Of a stretch of 64,000 nt of DNA, positions 43,529 to 53,094 are shown piece after piece (the first letter of the stretch is position 1; every line of letters starts with the position of its first letter). A program made the position numbers and the translations under genes. Origin of the DNA: Paenibacillus sp. NAIST15-1 (GTDB taxonomy: Bacteria > Bacillota > Bacilli > Paenibacillales > Paenibacillaceae); NCBI RefSeq assembly GCF_001894745.1, contig NZ_BBYF01000003.1, positions 1-64,000 on the forward strand, given 5' to 3'. The notes beneath the pieces were generated by a model. It made no database searches. It saw only the letters and a program-made list of their open reading frames with translations, and was not told the origin of the DNA.

Positions 43529-46477
43529 ATGAAGACTGGTAGAAAGCGCAGCGCCCGAAGATTGTTCGCAATGACGGTAATGACCATCATGATGTTCGTG
43601 TCTTCGTTGGCGCCGACTTATGCAGGGTCGGCTGTTTCCGCAGCACAGGAACCTGTGGTCAAAAATGCAACAAAAGAAATCCGGAATGTCATGTACTATG
43701 GCGATTGGTCGATTTGGGGAGGACAAGGGAACTTTTATCCCAAGGATATTCCTGCCGATCAATTAACCCACCTGAACTATGCGTTTCTCGATTTTGACGC
43801 CCAAGGCAACCTTGTCTTTACGGATAAGGATGCAGCAGTAGAAGCGCCTGTCGGCCAGGATGGCGTTCAATGGCAAGCGGCCAATGCAGGCATCCTTATC
43901 GCCCTGCAGCAATTGCGCGCAGAAAACCCGAATCTGAAGATCGGCATCTCTCTCGGCGGATGGTCGAAATCAGGCGACTTCGCTGTCGTTGCAGCCGATG
44001 CTTCCAAACGGGCGAATCTGATTCAAAATGTCATGAAATTCATCAAGTACACGAACATGGACTTCGTGGATGTCGATTGGGAGTTCCCAGCTGAAGTTCG
44101 ACAGCCTGATCTGGTCGATAATAAGAACGATGAAGGCACGAAATACGCTGTACCAGAGGATAAAAACAATTATATTTTACTGCTGCAAGATATCAAAAAC
44201 GCATTGAATAAGCAAGGAGCCGAGCTTGGTAAAGCGTATGAACTGTCTGTTGCACTTCCAGCGCCGAAGAGTAAGATCGATATCGGTATTGATGTGCCGA
44301 GACTGTTCAACATTGTAGACTTTGCCAACATTATGACTTATGACATGCGCGGCGCATGGGATGAAGTAAGCGGCCACCATACTGGCTTGTATACAAACCC
44401 GAACGACCCGCTCACGGGCAATAATCTGTCCGTCGACGAAAGCGTAAATTATTTGATTCAGCAAGGTGCCGAGCCGAACAAGATTGTGATCGGGGCGGCC
44501 TACTATACTCGCGGCTGGGATAAAGTGTCGCAAGGATCCGATCCGAATCATCCGGGGCTATTCGGCGAAGCGGCACTATCCGCCAAGGATGCGGATCAGA
44601 CTCCATCCCGTGGCGCGGTTGGCGAGGCAGCGCTCGCTGTTGGGGACGGCGGCCGCCGAACAGGGATTTGGTCTTATCGCAACCTCGACAAGCTGAAGGC
44701 CACTTACCCGAATCTCAAAGAATATTGGGATGATGCAGCCAAAGCTCCCTATCTGTATGATGGGACAACTGGCGTATTCTACACGTATGACAATGAAAGA
44801 TCCATTCAAGAGAAAACGAAATATGTGCTTGAAAACGGTCTGGGCGGCGTCATTGCTTGGATGGCTTCCAATGATGTCCCTACTGCGGATCCTGCCAAGC
44901 GCGACAAATTAACAAAGGCAACGAAAGAAGGCCTCTTCGGAAGCCAGGCGTTGACAGCACATGAAATCCAATATACCAAGCTGGATGTTACGGCGGATGT
45001 GAAACCGTATACCGAGGCTTGGGGCAACAATAAGGGATATGAAATTACCCTCTTCAATAACGAGTCTATGACCGAATCGAATCAAGTGTTGAAAGCGGTG
45101 GAAAGAGGAGCAAAAACGGTTAAGCTGCCGAAGCTCTACATCCAAGCCGATGGACCGTTGACTTCCGGCGATTATTTAGCGGGAACCGTAACTAATGAGA
45201 GCGGTTACACGGTCGTCGATTTGAAATCGGTCTATGATGCAAAAACAATTGAAACTGGCAGATCCTATACATTCAAACTGAAGGGAGATGCCAAGATTAC
45301 AAGCATGGAGCTGGTTCAGCGGGTGTCGGATAACAGCCCAGAGATGAACAGACAGCTCATTCTGGGTGATGAAGCTCCAAGCAAGAATCAACCTCCTGTA
45401 TTGCATGGCATAGCAGACCTGACGCTTACAGTCGGCGACAACTTTGATAAGTTGGCTGGCGTAACGGCTACGGACGCAGAAGACGGAGATCTGACTTCCC
45501 GTATTGCCGTGACGGGAGATGTTAATACGAATGCAGCCGGCAAGTATGAGCTGGTGTACTCCGTTACGGATTCGCAAGGATTGACGGTCGAGAAAAAACG
45601 CACCATTACCGTTATCGAAGCGACGGCCCCGGGGCATGATTTTGGGGTTGGCCAAGGAATCGAGTGGCCGAAGCAAGTCAATTCTCCATTCGTTGATATG
45701 GTTGCATGGGTTACCAAACCGGGCTATTCCAACAACGGTGCCCCTAACCTCGCCAGAATTTCCGAGGATACCGGCGTGAAATTTTTCAATCTCGGCTTTA
45801 TTCAATCCAGTTCGCAGCAAATCGCGGATGGCAAAGTGCAATGGGGCTGGGGAGGATATTCCGTACTGAATGAAAAGAATGCGGATAACACCCAATACCA
45901 AGGGATTAAGCAGTCTATTCGGGAAATTCGCGAAATGGGCGGCGATGTCACGATCTCGCTGGGCGGTTTGAATGGCGTATCGTTCTGGGAAGTGACTCAA
46001 GACACCGATACCCTCTTCAATACGTATATGGAAATTGTTCAAGGCTATGGACTGACCCGCTTAGACCTTGACATTGAGGGCGGCGCTCAGAACAAAGCCC
46101 TGAATGTCGCCAACGCGCAGGCGATTAAGAAGCTTCAGGATGCAACGGGAGTCGATATTGTATTAACACTCCCTGTACTGCCAAGCGGTCTGACTTCTGT
46201 TCAATTGGATGTATTGGAAGCTTACTTATCTGCCGGTGTGAATGTCAAAGTCGTGAACATCATGACAATGTGCTATGGCAGCGGAACGCTCCTGCCTGGC
46301 GAGAACTATGGTTCCGCTTCATTGAGAGCCGTTGATTCGACGAAGAATCAAGTCAAGCAGTACTTCAAGCAATTTGCCAACACGGATCTAACGGATCAAG
46401 ACGCTTATGGCATCATTGGAACGACGCCATCCATCGGCTTTGAAGGCGCTGCTCATCCGATCTTTACGACAGAGTGA
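43529..46477 (+). CDS. Secreted multidomain chitinase (GH18), N-terminal part up to in-frame TGA
   Basis: ATG 43529 lies behind AGGAAGTG. A signal peptide (residues 1-39) is followed by a GH18 domain (about 48-460) with the catalytic DxxDxDxE as DFVDVDWE (178-185, Glu185 acid) and a TIM-barrel SLGGW. A small beta domain, a DUF5011 Ig-like module (about 618-697) and a second GH18 domain (about 710-980) with LDLDIEGG (D846, D848, E850) follow. Translation stops at TGA 46475-46477, although the same frame stays open to 47401. The first catalytic domain is complete, so a truncated enzyme without chitin-binding modules could be secreted. Controlled by the c-di-GMP riboswitch. Confidence 0.88.
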   Translation: MKTGRKRSARRLFAMTVMTIMMFVSSLAPTYAGSAVSAAQEPVVKNATKEIRNVMYYGDWSIWGGQGNFYPKDIPADQLTHLNYAFLDFDAQGNLVFTDKDAAVEAPVGQDGVQWQAANAGILIALQQLRAENPNLKIGISLGGWSKSGDFAVVAADASKRANLIQNVMKFIKYTNMDFVDVDWEFPAEVRQPDLVDNKNDEGTKYAVPEDKNNYILLLQDIKNALNKQGAELGKAYELSVALPAPKSKIDIGIDVPRLFNIVDFANIMTYDMRGAWDEVSGHHTGLYTNPNDPLTGNNLSVDESVNYLIQQGAEPNKIVIGAAYYTRGWDKVSQGSDPNHPGLFGEAALSAKDADQTPSRGAVGEAALAVGDGGRRTGIWSYRNLDKLKATYPNLKEYWDDAAKAPYLYDGTTGVFYTYDNERSIQEKTKYVLENGLGGVIAWMASNDVPTADPAKRDKLTKATKEGLFGSQALTAHEIQYTKLDVTADVKPYTEAWGNNKGYEITLFNNESMTESNQVLKAVERGAKTVKLPKLYIQADGPLTSGDYLAGTVTNESGYTVVDLKSVYDAKTIETGRSYTFKLKGDAKITSMELVQRVSDNSPEMNRQLILGDEAPSKNQPPVLHGIADLTLTVGDNFDKLAGVTATDAEDGDLTSRIAVTGDVNTNAAGKYELVYSVTDSQGLTVEKKRTITVIEATAPGHDFGVGQGIEWPKQVNSPFVDMVAWVTKPGYSNNGAPNLARISEDTGVKFFNLGFIQSSSQQIADGKVQWGWGGYSVLNEKNADNTQYQGIKQSIREIREMGGDVTISLGGLNGVSFWEVTQDTDTLFNTYMEIVQGYGLTRLDLDIEGGAQNKALNVANAQAIKKLQDATGVDIVLTLPVLPSGLTSVQLDVLEAYLSAGVNVKVVNIMTMCYGSGTLLPGENYGSASLRAVDSTKNQVKQYFKQFANTDLTDQDAYGIIGTTPSIGFEGAAHPIFTTE

Positions 46478-47401
46478 TCCCAGTTGGTTGTGGATCATGC
46501 GATCGAGAAAGGGCTGGCGATGACCTCCTTCTGGTCGATGAACCGGGATGCGATGTTGGAAAACAACAATGGCGTAACGGCGCAATATCAATACACCGAT
46601 ATTTTCAAAGCATTCGGAAATGGAAGCACCCCGCCGGGTGCTACAAAGCCCATGATTCATGGCGCAACAGATAAAACGATTTTCGTTGGCGAACAATTCG
46701 ATCCGAGAGAAGGAGTTACCGCTGCGGACAAAATGGACGGCGACCTGACCGATCGCATCGTGATCGAAGGAGCGGTTGACTCCTCTACTCCAGGAGCCTA
46801 TAAGCTGGTGTACACCGTAGAGAACAGCCAAGGGCTGCAAGCGGTTGTTGAACGTACGATCACTGTGGCAGAAAAGATTAATCACAAGCCAGTCATTCAT
46901 GGCGCAATGGATAAAACGATTCTCGTTGGCGAGCAATTCGATCCGAAAGTAGGAGTTACCGCTACAGATGAAGAGGACGGCGACCTGTCCGATCGCATCG
47001 TGATCGAAGGAACGGTTGATTCCTCTACTCCGGGAACCTACGAGCTGGTGTACACCGTAGAAGATAATCAAGGCCTGCAAGCCTCCGCAGAGCGAAAAAT
47101 CACCGTTATCGACGGGCTCGCGGATACGTATGATCCGACCAAGATCTACTACGAAGGTGATTCTGTCATTTACAAAGGAGAGAAATACACGGCAAAATGG
47201 TGGGTACAAGGCCAAGCGCCGGATTCCTCCCAAGCATGGGAAAAAGAAGTGATTCCAAATGAAGACGGCAGTGTGGATTACGTGCCGGGCAATGTGTACG
47301 TAGAAGGCAATTTGGTTCGCTATGAGGGCAAGCTCTATCAAGCCAAGTGGTGGACGAAGAGCATTCCGGGCAGCGATGAATCCTGGAAGCTTGTAGAATA
47401 A
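46478..47401 (+). pseudogene. C-terminal part of the chitinase, cut off by a nonsense codon
   Basis: The frame continues without shift after the TGA and supplies the end of the second GH18 barrel (LVVDHAIEKGLAMTSFWSMN), two DUF5011 modules that are near copies of each other (46640-46880, 46880-47112) and two CBM5/12 chitin-binding modules (YYEGDSVIYKGEKYTAKWW and VYVEGNLVRYEGKLYQAKWW). No ribosome binding site precedes the first TTG. Whole-length protein would be about 1290 residues. One base change separates this from an intact gene, so a sequencing error or a very recent mutation is possible. Confidence 0.85.
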
Positions 47402-47424
47402 TAGCAAGACGCAGTTGTAACTAC

Positions 47425-47457
47425 AGGGACTGACCCTTCACGGGTTAGTCCCTTTTG
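47425..47457 (+). terminator. Terminator of the chitinase gene
   Basis: AGGGACTGACCC pairs with GGGTTAGTCCCTTTT around TTCAC. Confidence 0.88.
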
Positions 47458-47521
47458 AGAATCAGACGAATCTTACTTATTCGGGCCAAGGGCCAAAGTC
47501 CTTCCGATTACGCGAGAATAT

Positions 47522-47553
47522 GAAAAAAACAGCTAGATCAATTTGATCTAACT
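47522..47553 (-). terminator. Terminator of the protease-lectin gene
   Basis: On the minus strand AGTTAGATCAAATTGATCTAGCT is followed by GTTTTTTT. Confidence 0.8.
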
Positions 47554-47576
47554 GGTCATATGAATTCCTACCCATA

Positions 47577-48695
47577 TTAATTTAAAAGTACCAACTTCCA
47601 CTTTTGGGCAGCGGTCCCGTTATCCGTCCAGATCTGCACGTTCGTACCGTCGTTCGTGCCTGATGCGGATACATCCAGAGCCTTATTGCTGTTACTATTA
47701 ATTAGTTTATACGAGCCATCTGTATTGCGTATGAAACTCCATTTCTGTGCACCTGAACCGTTGTCATCCCAAATCTGTACGTTTGTACCGTCTGCTGTCC
47801 CCGAACTTTGCACATCCAGTGCTTTGGCACTAACCGCGTTAATCAGTTTATAGGTGCCATCTTGGTTTCGATACATTGTCCAACGCTGAGCTGCTGATCC
47901 GTTATCTGAATAAATCTGAACATTTGTGCCATTCGCTGCCCCTGATCCTTGAACATCCAATGCTTTTCCACTGTTTACATTAATTAATTTATAGGGTCTT
48001 CCCACAAGCACATCGTTGCTAGTCAAGTTTGGATCCTTGGAATATTGCTGCCATAACTGATCGACAGACTGGCCAGTTACGTTCACCCATAATTGTTCAC
48101 TATAAGTTCGGTTACGAAGATTGAAGTCCATCTCATTGACAATCGACGGACGGATCCGATTTTCCAGCCATACGAAAAAGCGAGCTGTAACTTGGTAACT
48201 ATCCGTATATTTTTGATTAGGGCTATAATTAGGCAGGGACCATCCTGCCGAGCCATTATTTACGCCATATTTGTAACGGGCATAGTCCGCGATCCCTTCG
48301 GTCATCCATCCGGGACTCCCCCCAGGGTAGGCTTGAACGATATGCATTAACTCATGGGTCACCGTATCGATATCTTCCGGATTCTTTCGCAGCCAATTAG
48401 AGCTGAATCTAACATTTCCCCCTCCTGCTTCCGCAACACCAGAGTATGTCGGATCAATTGTAAAATATACTTTCTGAGCTGCCTGACCATTGAAACGTGC
48501 AACCATTTGAGGATATACGATAAAGAAGGTATCAATCATTCGTTGTTTCACTGTCGAATCAAAAGAAGGATCCTCGTTATTCACTTCTAATGTGTAGGTT
48601 CCGTCTGTGTAGGAAGCAGTCTCGGCAGAGACCACCATCACTTCAGAACCGAATAGTACCAGCATCATCAAGATCATTGACAATTTTCGAATCAA
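47577..48695 (-). CDS. Secreted BSP-type metalloprotease with ricin-type lectin domain
   Basis: This 372-residue protein starts at TTG 48695 with AGGAGG 8 bases upstream. A signal peptide (1-24) leads to a basic-secretory-protein domain (about 30-225) with HELMH (near 113-117) and GWMTEGIADYARY, which supply the zinc ligands and the catalytic Glu of clan MA peptidases. Residues about 235-372 form a beta-trefoil with three repeats, each beginning YKLIN and containing KALDV, NVQIW and AQ(K/R)W, the QxW lectin signature. It probably binds sugar polymers and degrades protein on biomass or host surfaces. Divergent in function from, but next to, the chitinase. Confidence 0.88.
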   Translation of the reverse strand: MIRKLSMILMMLVLFGSEVMVVSAETASYTDGTYTLEVNNEDPSFDSTVKQRMIDTFFIVYPQMVARFNGQAAQKVYFTIDPTYSGVAEAGGGNVRFSSNWLRKNPEDIDTVTHELMHIVQAYPGGSPGWMTEGIADYARYKYGVNNGSAGWSLPNYSPNQKYTDSYQVTARFFVWLENRIRPSIVNEMDFNLRNRTYSEQLWVNVTGQSVDQLWQQYSKDPNLTSNDVLVGRPYKLINVNSGKALDVQGSGAANGTNVQIYSDNGSAAQRWTMYRNQDGTYKLINAVSAKALDVQSSGTADGTNVQIWDDNGSGAQKWSFIRNTDGSYKLINSNSNKALDVSASGTNDGTNVQIWTDNGTAAQKWKLVLLN

Positions 48696-48802
48696 ATCCT
48701 ATTCCTCCTTGTTGGATCTAACTAGCTCATATCGCTGTAAATCCTTGGTTCCAAGCGTACCGGATGTCATCGATTACAGCCGGGAATTTCGCTTAACGCA
48801 CG

Positions 48803-48868
48803 TCAGCAACGTGTTTTGGCCATATAACACCAGGGACATGCGATATCGCTGATAATTTCCACCTTCAT
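48803..48868 (-). pseudogene. FrnE/DsbA-type oxidoreductase N-terminal remnant
   Basis: ATG 48866-48868 behind AAAGGAGGAG encodes MKVEIISDIACPWCYMAKTR and then a stop. The CPWC active site after two beta strands is typical of FrnE-like DsbA proteins. The remaining 200 residues are gone. Confidence 0.7.
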
Positions 48869-49384
48869 CGAAACGCTCCTCCTTTCCGCCCCCTATAATC
48901 CATAGCTGTTCCGTTACTTTAGCGATAATGATCCCCCCAGAGCCGTGGCCTACCAGGAAATATTATGCAGTTTATTCCTTTTTATGAAGTCTATTACTGA
49001 TTTTGCGTTCACTTTATGGGTTACTTTAGGATCGATCTGCCCTCTAACACTTCCGCATAATTAGGCTCATCGAATGAGCTTACAAGGTCAATTTGTCCAG
49101 AAAATAAAGGCAATACAAACGAAGACATTAATATTCCTGTCAGCCTTTAAAAAGTAAGTTTTATACTGTACCATCGAGTCGTTATCAAAGAGACTTAACC
49201 ATAAAATAAAGTATTTTCTTAGTGCTTAAGTTAAGATAAGTCCCCTGTTTAAGCATTACATGCTACCCGCGTAAGTTCTTTAATAGGTGATTGGAAATGG
49301 AATATAATGAGGAGGACGTAGCCCAAGCGATGGCGCGGGAGCGTTCTTTTTATTGAACTAACGGGCAGTTATCTTGAGCAAGTT
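48869..49384. other. Gap without a gene
   Basis: No frame with both a start and a family resemblance was found. The right end probably contains the promoter of the T-box transcript. Confidence 0.4.
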
Positions 49385-49655
49385 CTTGACTAAGGTGACG
49401 GGAAAGAGTAATATTTAACCAATATCCGTAAATCAATGATGGAACAAAAGTAAATCATTAAACTCTTCACAGGAAAGGGTTTCATGACTGAGAAAACCCT
49501 AGAGTACTGATTGAAAATGCCAGTTCCAGAGTATGGCTAATACCCATCGGTTTGACCCGTTATAGTCAATTAAGGTGGCTGTGTGAAAATACAGCAACCT
49601 GGGTGGTACCGCGATTAATATCGTCCCAGAGCATTTGGCTTTGGGACGTTTTTTA
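49385..49655 (+). ncRNA. T-box leader before the nucleotidyltransferase gene
   Basis: The 14-base T-box GGGTGGTACCGCGA is at 49601-49614, preceded by AAGGTGGCTGTG and its partner ACAGCAACCT, the antiterminator region. A competing terminator CGTCCCA/TGGGACG with TTTTTT follows (49622-49656). A stem I-like segment with GGGAAAGAGTA is near 49402. TGGT pairs with a tRNA 3' end ACCA. I could not assign the specifier codon by eye. Such leaders normally precede tRNA-synthetase or amino-acid genes. Confidence 0.85.
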
Positions 49656-49672
49656 TTTTGGGAGGAGTCTGT

Positions 49673-50443
49673 ATGATATTAGAAAAAGTTATAAATAGAA
49701 TTGTAATACAAAGTGAATATAAGGATTTTGTTGATAAGTATATAGATAATATACTTACCGAATTTAAAGGTAAGATTCATAGCATTTATATGTGTGGCTC
49801 GATTCCAAAAGGAACTGCTAAACCTTTCAAGTCAGATGCAGACTTTACTATTGTATGTGTAAATCCCAAAGATATTGATTACGAAAGATTGTCAAATATT
49901 AAAGACAGGCTTTTGGAAGAATATCCAGTATTAACTAAGATTGATACGACAATTTGCTCGATTGACGATGTATTAAGTAAACCAAATGATTGGGGTTTTT
50001 GGGTAAAGATAATTTGTGTTTGCATATATGGTCATGACGTTGGTGAAAAAGTACCACCGATAATTATTTCTCCAGAGTTCATTTTAGACTTAAATACAGA
50101 GACCAAGAAAGAAGTAGATCGTATTCATAGTTTACTTTCTAATGCTAGTGATAACACAATGAAAACTAGATATATTAAAGGTTACTCTAAGAGATTAATT
50201 CGTGCATTATACTCTTTGGTTTTAGAAGATACAGGTGTATGGCAAGATGACATTATTATGATGAAGAATGCCATATTAAACTATTGTGAGATTGACTCCG
50301 CTTTAGTTGATTATCTGTATGCTTGTTACTTGGATAGTAATAATGTACTTGTTGAAGAGTTTCTGGGAATTGCAGTTGAAGTATATAGCTATTTTGAGAA
50401 CGCGTTAAATGCAATGGCTGCTTCCAGAACTTCCTTCGACTAA
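49673..50443 (+). CDS. Nucleotidyltransferase-domain protein
   Basis: The 256-residue protein starts at ATG 49673 behind GGGAGGAG, right after the T-box terminator. The nucleotidyltransferase motif CGSIPKGTAKPFKSDADFTI (residues about 40-60) has the GS and DxD elements, with a further D in KIDTTIC. The rest is helical and resembles aminoglycoside-type adenylyltransferases in plan, but the substrate is unknown. Being governed by tRNA charging is odd for this family; it may modify a tRNA or an amino-acid-like antibiotic, or the leader may be left from a lost gene. Confidence 0.8.
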   Translation: MILEKVINRIVIQSEYKDFVDKYIDNILTEFKGKIHSIYMCGSIPKGTAKPFKSDADFTIVCVNPKDIDYERLSNIKDRLLEEYPVLTKIDTTICSIDDVLSKPNDWGFWVKIICVCIYGHDVGEKVPPIIISPEFILDLNTETKKEVDRIHSLLSNASDNTMKTRYIKGYSKRLIRALYSLVLEDTGVWQDDIIMMKNAILNYCEIDSALVDYLYACYLDSNNVLVEEFLGIAVEVYSYFENALNAMAASRTSFD

Positions 50444-50447
50444 CACC

Positions 50448-50560
50448 ATATTGACGCTTCGGGTCACTCTGAGAAGCGAGTGACCACATCCAGCCCCCTA
50501 AGCCCGTCGGGACGTCACTGCATTAGGTGTTCGGCAAGCCTCACAACTATAAGCAGCGAC
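50448..50560. repeat. Structured intergenic element C
   Basis: CTAACACC at the left and TTAGGTGTT near the right frame a GC-rich stretch with an internal GGTCACTC...GAGTGACC hairpin. It differs from the AT-rich genes around it and is similar in plan to elements at 56086 and 57463. Function unknown. Confidence 0.4.
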
Positions 50561-50580
50561 TCTAAGTAAAACATAAGACT

Positions 50581-50609
50581 ATTGAGCTAACGGCGAACGT
50601 TAGTTCAAT
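50581..50609. terminator. Hairpin
   Basis: ATTGAGCTAACG pairs with CGTTAGTTCAAT around GCGAA. No U-tract directly follows, so it may be a processing or terminator structure of the upstream gene. Confidence 0.4.
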
Positions 50610-50637
50610 AAATAGGCTTTTATTCTTTGTATTACTG

Positions 50638-51085
50638 GAACCAACGGGTAGGCATTATTCATATTTAGTTGTTAGAGTTCTATTAGATCGAGGCTATTCT
50701 ATTTATCAGGTTGAAAATAAAGCTGTAGTCCTTTCCTATCATGAGTGAATCTATGGCCTGTAAATTTATCGGCGCTATTGGTGATATTGAACGTTTCTCA
50801 ACATATTTAGAGCTTAAAAAGTACCTTGGTGTAGCTGCGGAGAATAAAATTTCGGGCACATCCGTTTTTAAGAGTAGGCAGACATACGAGGGTGTTAGAA
50901 ATACTCGCAGAGTTCTATTCTTAATGACTTTGCTACTAATATCTCCAAAAATAAGTGAAAATAGTTTTCGTGTTTACTATAAGCGTTTAGTTGATCTAGG
51001 AATGGCGAAGAGAAAAGCAATAGGGCATGTATGCGGTAAGATTGCCCAAGTTTTATACTCATGCCTTAAAAACAATGAACCGTAA
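50638..51085 (+). pseudogene. IS110-family transposase remnant
   Basis: An upstream piece reads EPTGRHYSYLVVRVLLDRGY then SIYQVENKAV, followed by a stop and a jump. The second piece (from about 50741) reads GDIERFSTYLELKKYLGV, then RNTRRVLFLMTLLLISPK, the Transposase_20 C-terminal region of IS110 elements. The middle of the gene is deleted. No terminal repeats are expected in this family. Confidence 0.85.
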
Positions 51086-51330
51086 GATCCTTTCAAACAC
51101 GCGAGCAAAATGGGAGTAATCCTTGACGGTGATAAAGTAAGATTAAAGATCCCAAGAAGATTACGAACGCCAAGCGGATGAGTTAGCAGATGACGATGTC
51201 TTATAAACGCCAGCATCTTACACTGTCTTAGACCGAACATAAATAGCCCATTGCCATGTAAAATTGGAAATAAGAAGCTTCCAAGATTACGGTGATGGGC
51301 TCATTTACATTTTCTAAGCACTACACTACA

Positions 51331-51429
51331 TTAGACTGAATGCTGCAGGGCATGTTTGGTCATCGGCGTACCGATCGGCAGCACGGCCGCATCCGGAAGG
51401 ATCAGGATCACGGGCTCCTGCGGGGACAT
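51331..51429 (-). pseudogene. Unrecognised 32-residue fragment
   Basis: A frame MSPQEPVILILPDAAVLPIG ends at TAA 51331. GC content is high compared with the neighbours. Probably the end of a lost gene. Confidence 0.2.
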
Positions 51430-51432
51430 GAG

Positions 51433-51466
51433 AAAAGAGCGTATCCTATTGGACACGCTCTTTTCT
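51433..51466. terminator. Bidirectional terminator-like hairpin
   Basis: AAAAGAGCGTATCC pairs with GGACACGCTCTTTT around TATT. No intact gene ends at it. Confidence 0.7.
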
Positions 51467-51728
51467 TAATAAATATTTGTAATTCTTGCAGTTAGATTTT
51501 CTTTGTCGGTTCTCAATTTGGAACAAATGATATCGTTCTTATTGCATCACGAACTGTTGCTTTTCCAAGCTCATTCACAAGGACTCTATCCATTGAGTTG
51601 GGTAGAGAAGTGCAAAGGAATGCTAATTATCCCCTCATAGTGCTATATAAGAGCTTTGAATCTAGTTTCTGCTCTTATGGAAGGTTATAATCTCGATGAT
51701 TATGGCAAGCCAGGCACGATGATGACAC

Positions 51729-52541
51729 TTAATTTTTGAACGTAATTTCACCCACCTGTGTGGAAATGTTAAGCGTTGCACTTTCGGATTGAGCCTTACC
51801 AACATATCCATGGAGTTCTTTGGATACAACCTTTGTGGTATTTGTTTCTTTTTCAAGAGCAACCTGATTATCGATAGTTCCTATTTTTGTTGATAGATTC
51901 ACATATAGAGGTGCTGGTTGATCAGGTAGAGCGAATTCGACGCGACCAACGTCAGTAGATATGTTACTGCTTTCCATACCAATTACACCCGTTACAGTAA
52001 CGTCGCCAGTATCGCTGCTCACATTTAAGTGTTGGAGCAACAATTCTGACTCAACGGATATGTTGCCAACTTTATTATCTATCTCAAGGGATTTCAATTC
52101 TTTATACGGAAGACGAATCGTTAAAGATGGCAATGGCCCCGTATTTATGATCTTTAGTTTATTTTCAAGGATAATCTGTAATGTCCCATCTTGGATCGAC
52201 GTAGTCACGTTGGTATCCATTCCTTGTGAATTGCCCTTGGATAATTCCAATTCTGCTTGATTGATTTGTTTGTCGCCTATAACTGTAACTATAGCAGCGT
52301 TACTCTGAATTTTTAGGGAATGAATGTTAGTTACATCTATTTGAGAAATATCCCCTTTTACTGCGTTCGAGACATTTCTCATGTCCGATGTTCCTGAATG
52401 TACAATTGTGTTTGTCGATATAGAAGAGTTTTGCTGGAACAAACTTGGTGTACTAGTGACGGAGGATTCTTTCATACATCCGGCGAGTCCGATACTGGCA
52501 GCGGCCAGGAGAATCATAGTTAACTTCATATTGTTGCTCAT
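51729..52541 (-). CDS. DUF4097 lipoprotein
   Basis: This 270-residue protein has a lipobox GLAGC with Cys at about residue 22. Residues 60-270 form a beta-helix-like DUF4097 (putative adhesin) domain with repeated short strands (LEIDNKVGNISVESELL, LNVSSDTGDVTVTGVI). Such proteins often belong to LiaR- or BceRS-type envelope-stress regulons. AAAGGAAG precedes ATG 52541. Together with the histidine-kinase remnant and broken ABC exporter upstream it may be what is left of an envelope-stress module. Confidence 0.82.
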   Translation of the reverse strand: MSNNMKLTMILLAAASIGLAGCMKESSVTSTPSLFQQNSSISTNTIVHSGTSDMRNVSNAVKGDISQIDVTNIHSLKIQSNAAIVTVIGDKQINQAELELSKGNSQGMDTNVTTSIQDGTLQIILENKLKIINTGPLPSLTIRLPYKELKSLEIDNKVGNISVESELLLQHLNVSSDTGDVTVTGVIGMESSNISTDVGRVEFALPDQPAPLYVNLSTKIGTIDNQVALEKETNTTKVVSKELHGYVGKAQSESATLNISTQVGEITFKN

Positions 52542-52783
52542 ACGTTTATCTTCCTTTCTTCTGCATTAGATGTGTTGATTAACCAGTATTCGAATGGAAT
52601 CGTTCTTACTATATGCTCATACTCTTTTCATACTCTTTTTTCCTCTCGCTCTCTCATAACTAATCTTACAGGTCGTATTCTTCTTTTTTCTTACTTTACT
52701 CTTACGAAATTCTTAAGCTGACTCTATGTGCGATGATGCTCATGAAAAAAACTTTTTTTAATGGAACGGTAAGCACCGTTAAC

Positions 52784-52925
52784 TCATAAGGCTTGCTGCG
52801 CGCCCATACTCTCCACCAACCACTTCGTAATGGTAAGACCCAGCCCGCTGCCTTGATAGAACTTTTTCCGCGAATCTTCCAGCGTATACATCATTCAAAC
52901 ACATGATCGATATGCATCGCATAAA
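52784..52925 (-). pseudogene. Histidine-kinase C-terminal remnant
   Basis: One frame reads HIDHVFE, then after a small deletion YTLEDSRKKFYQGSGLGLTI and TKWLVESMG, the F and G2 boxes of a HATPase domain. The rest of the kinase is missing and the frame ends at TGA 52784. Confidence 0.75.
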
Positions 52926-53094
52926 TCCCTCTCCCGTTCCCATATTTCCACAAGTAGAACGAAGAGCAAATAGATCATACCCTTTCCCCCTCACCAAATA
53001 ACAATAGTAAAAGGACACAATAGAGCTTATTATTTTCTCTACCGTGCCCATCTGAATTCTCTTGTATTAAAATGTGTTGAATTGATTTTTTTCA

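Noticed and set aside
46475..46477. Selenocysteine at the TGA in the chitinase
   Set aside because: The position is not catalytic in GH18 enzymes, no SECIS-like hairpin directly follows, and such chitinases are unknown.
46388..47407. A 339-codon minus-strand frame
   Set aside because: Antisense to the chitinase C terminus, where DUF5011 and CBM5/12 modules are clear.
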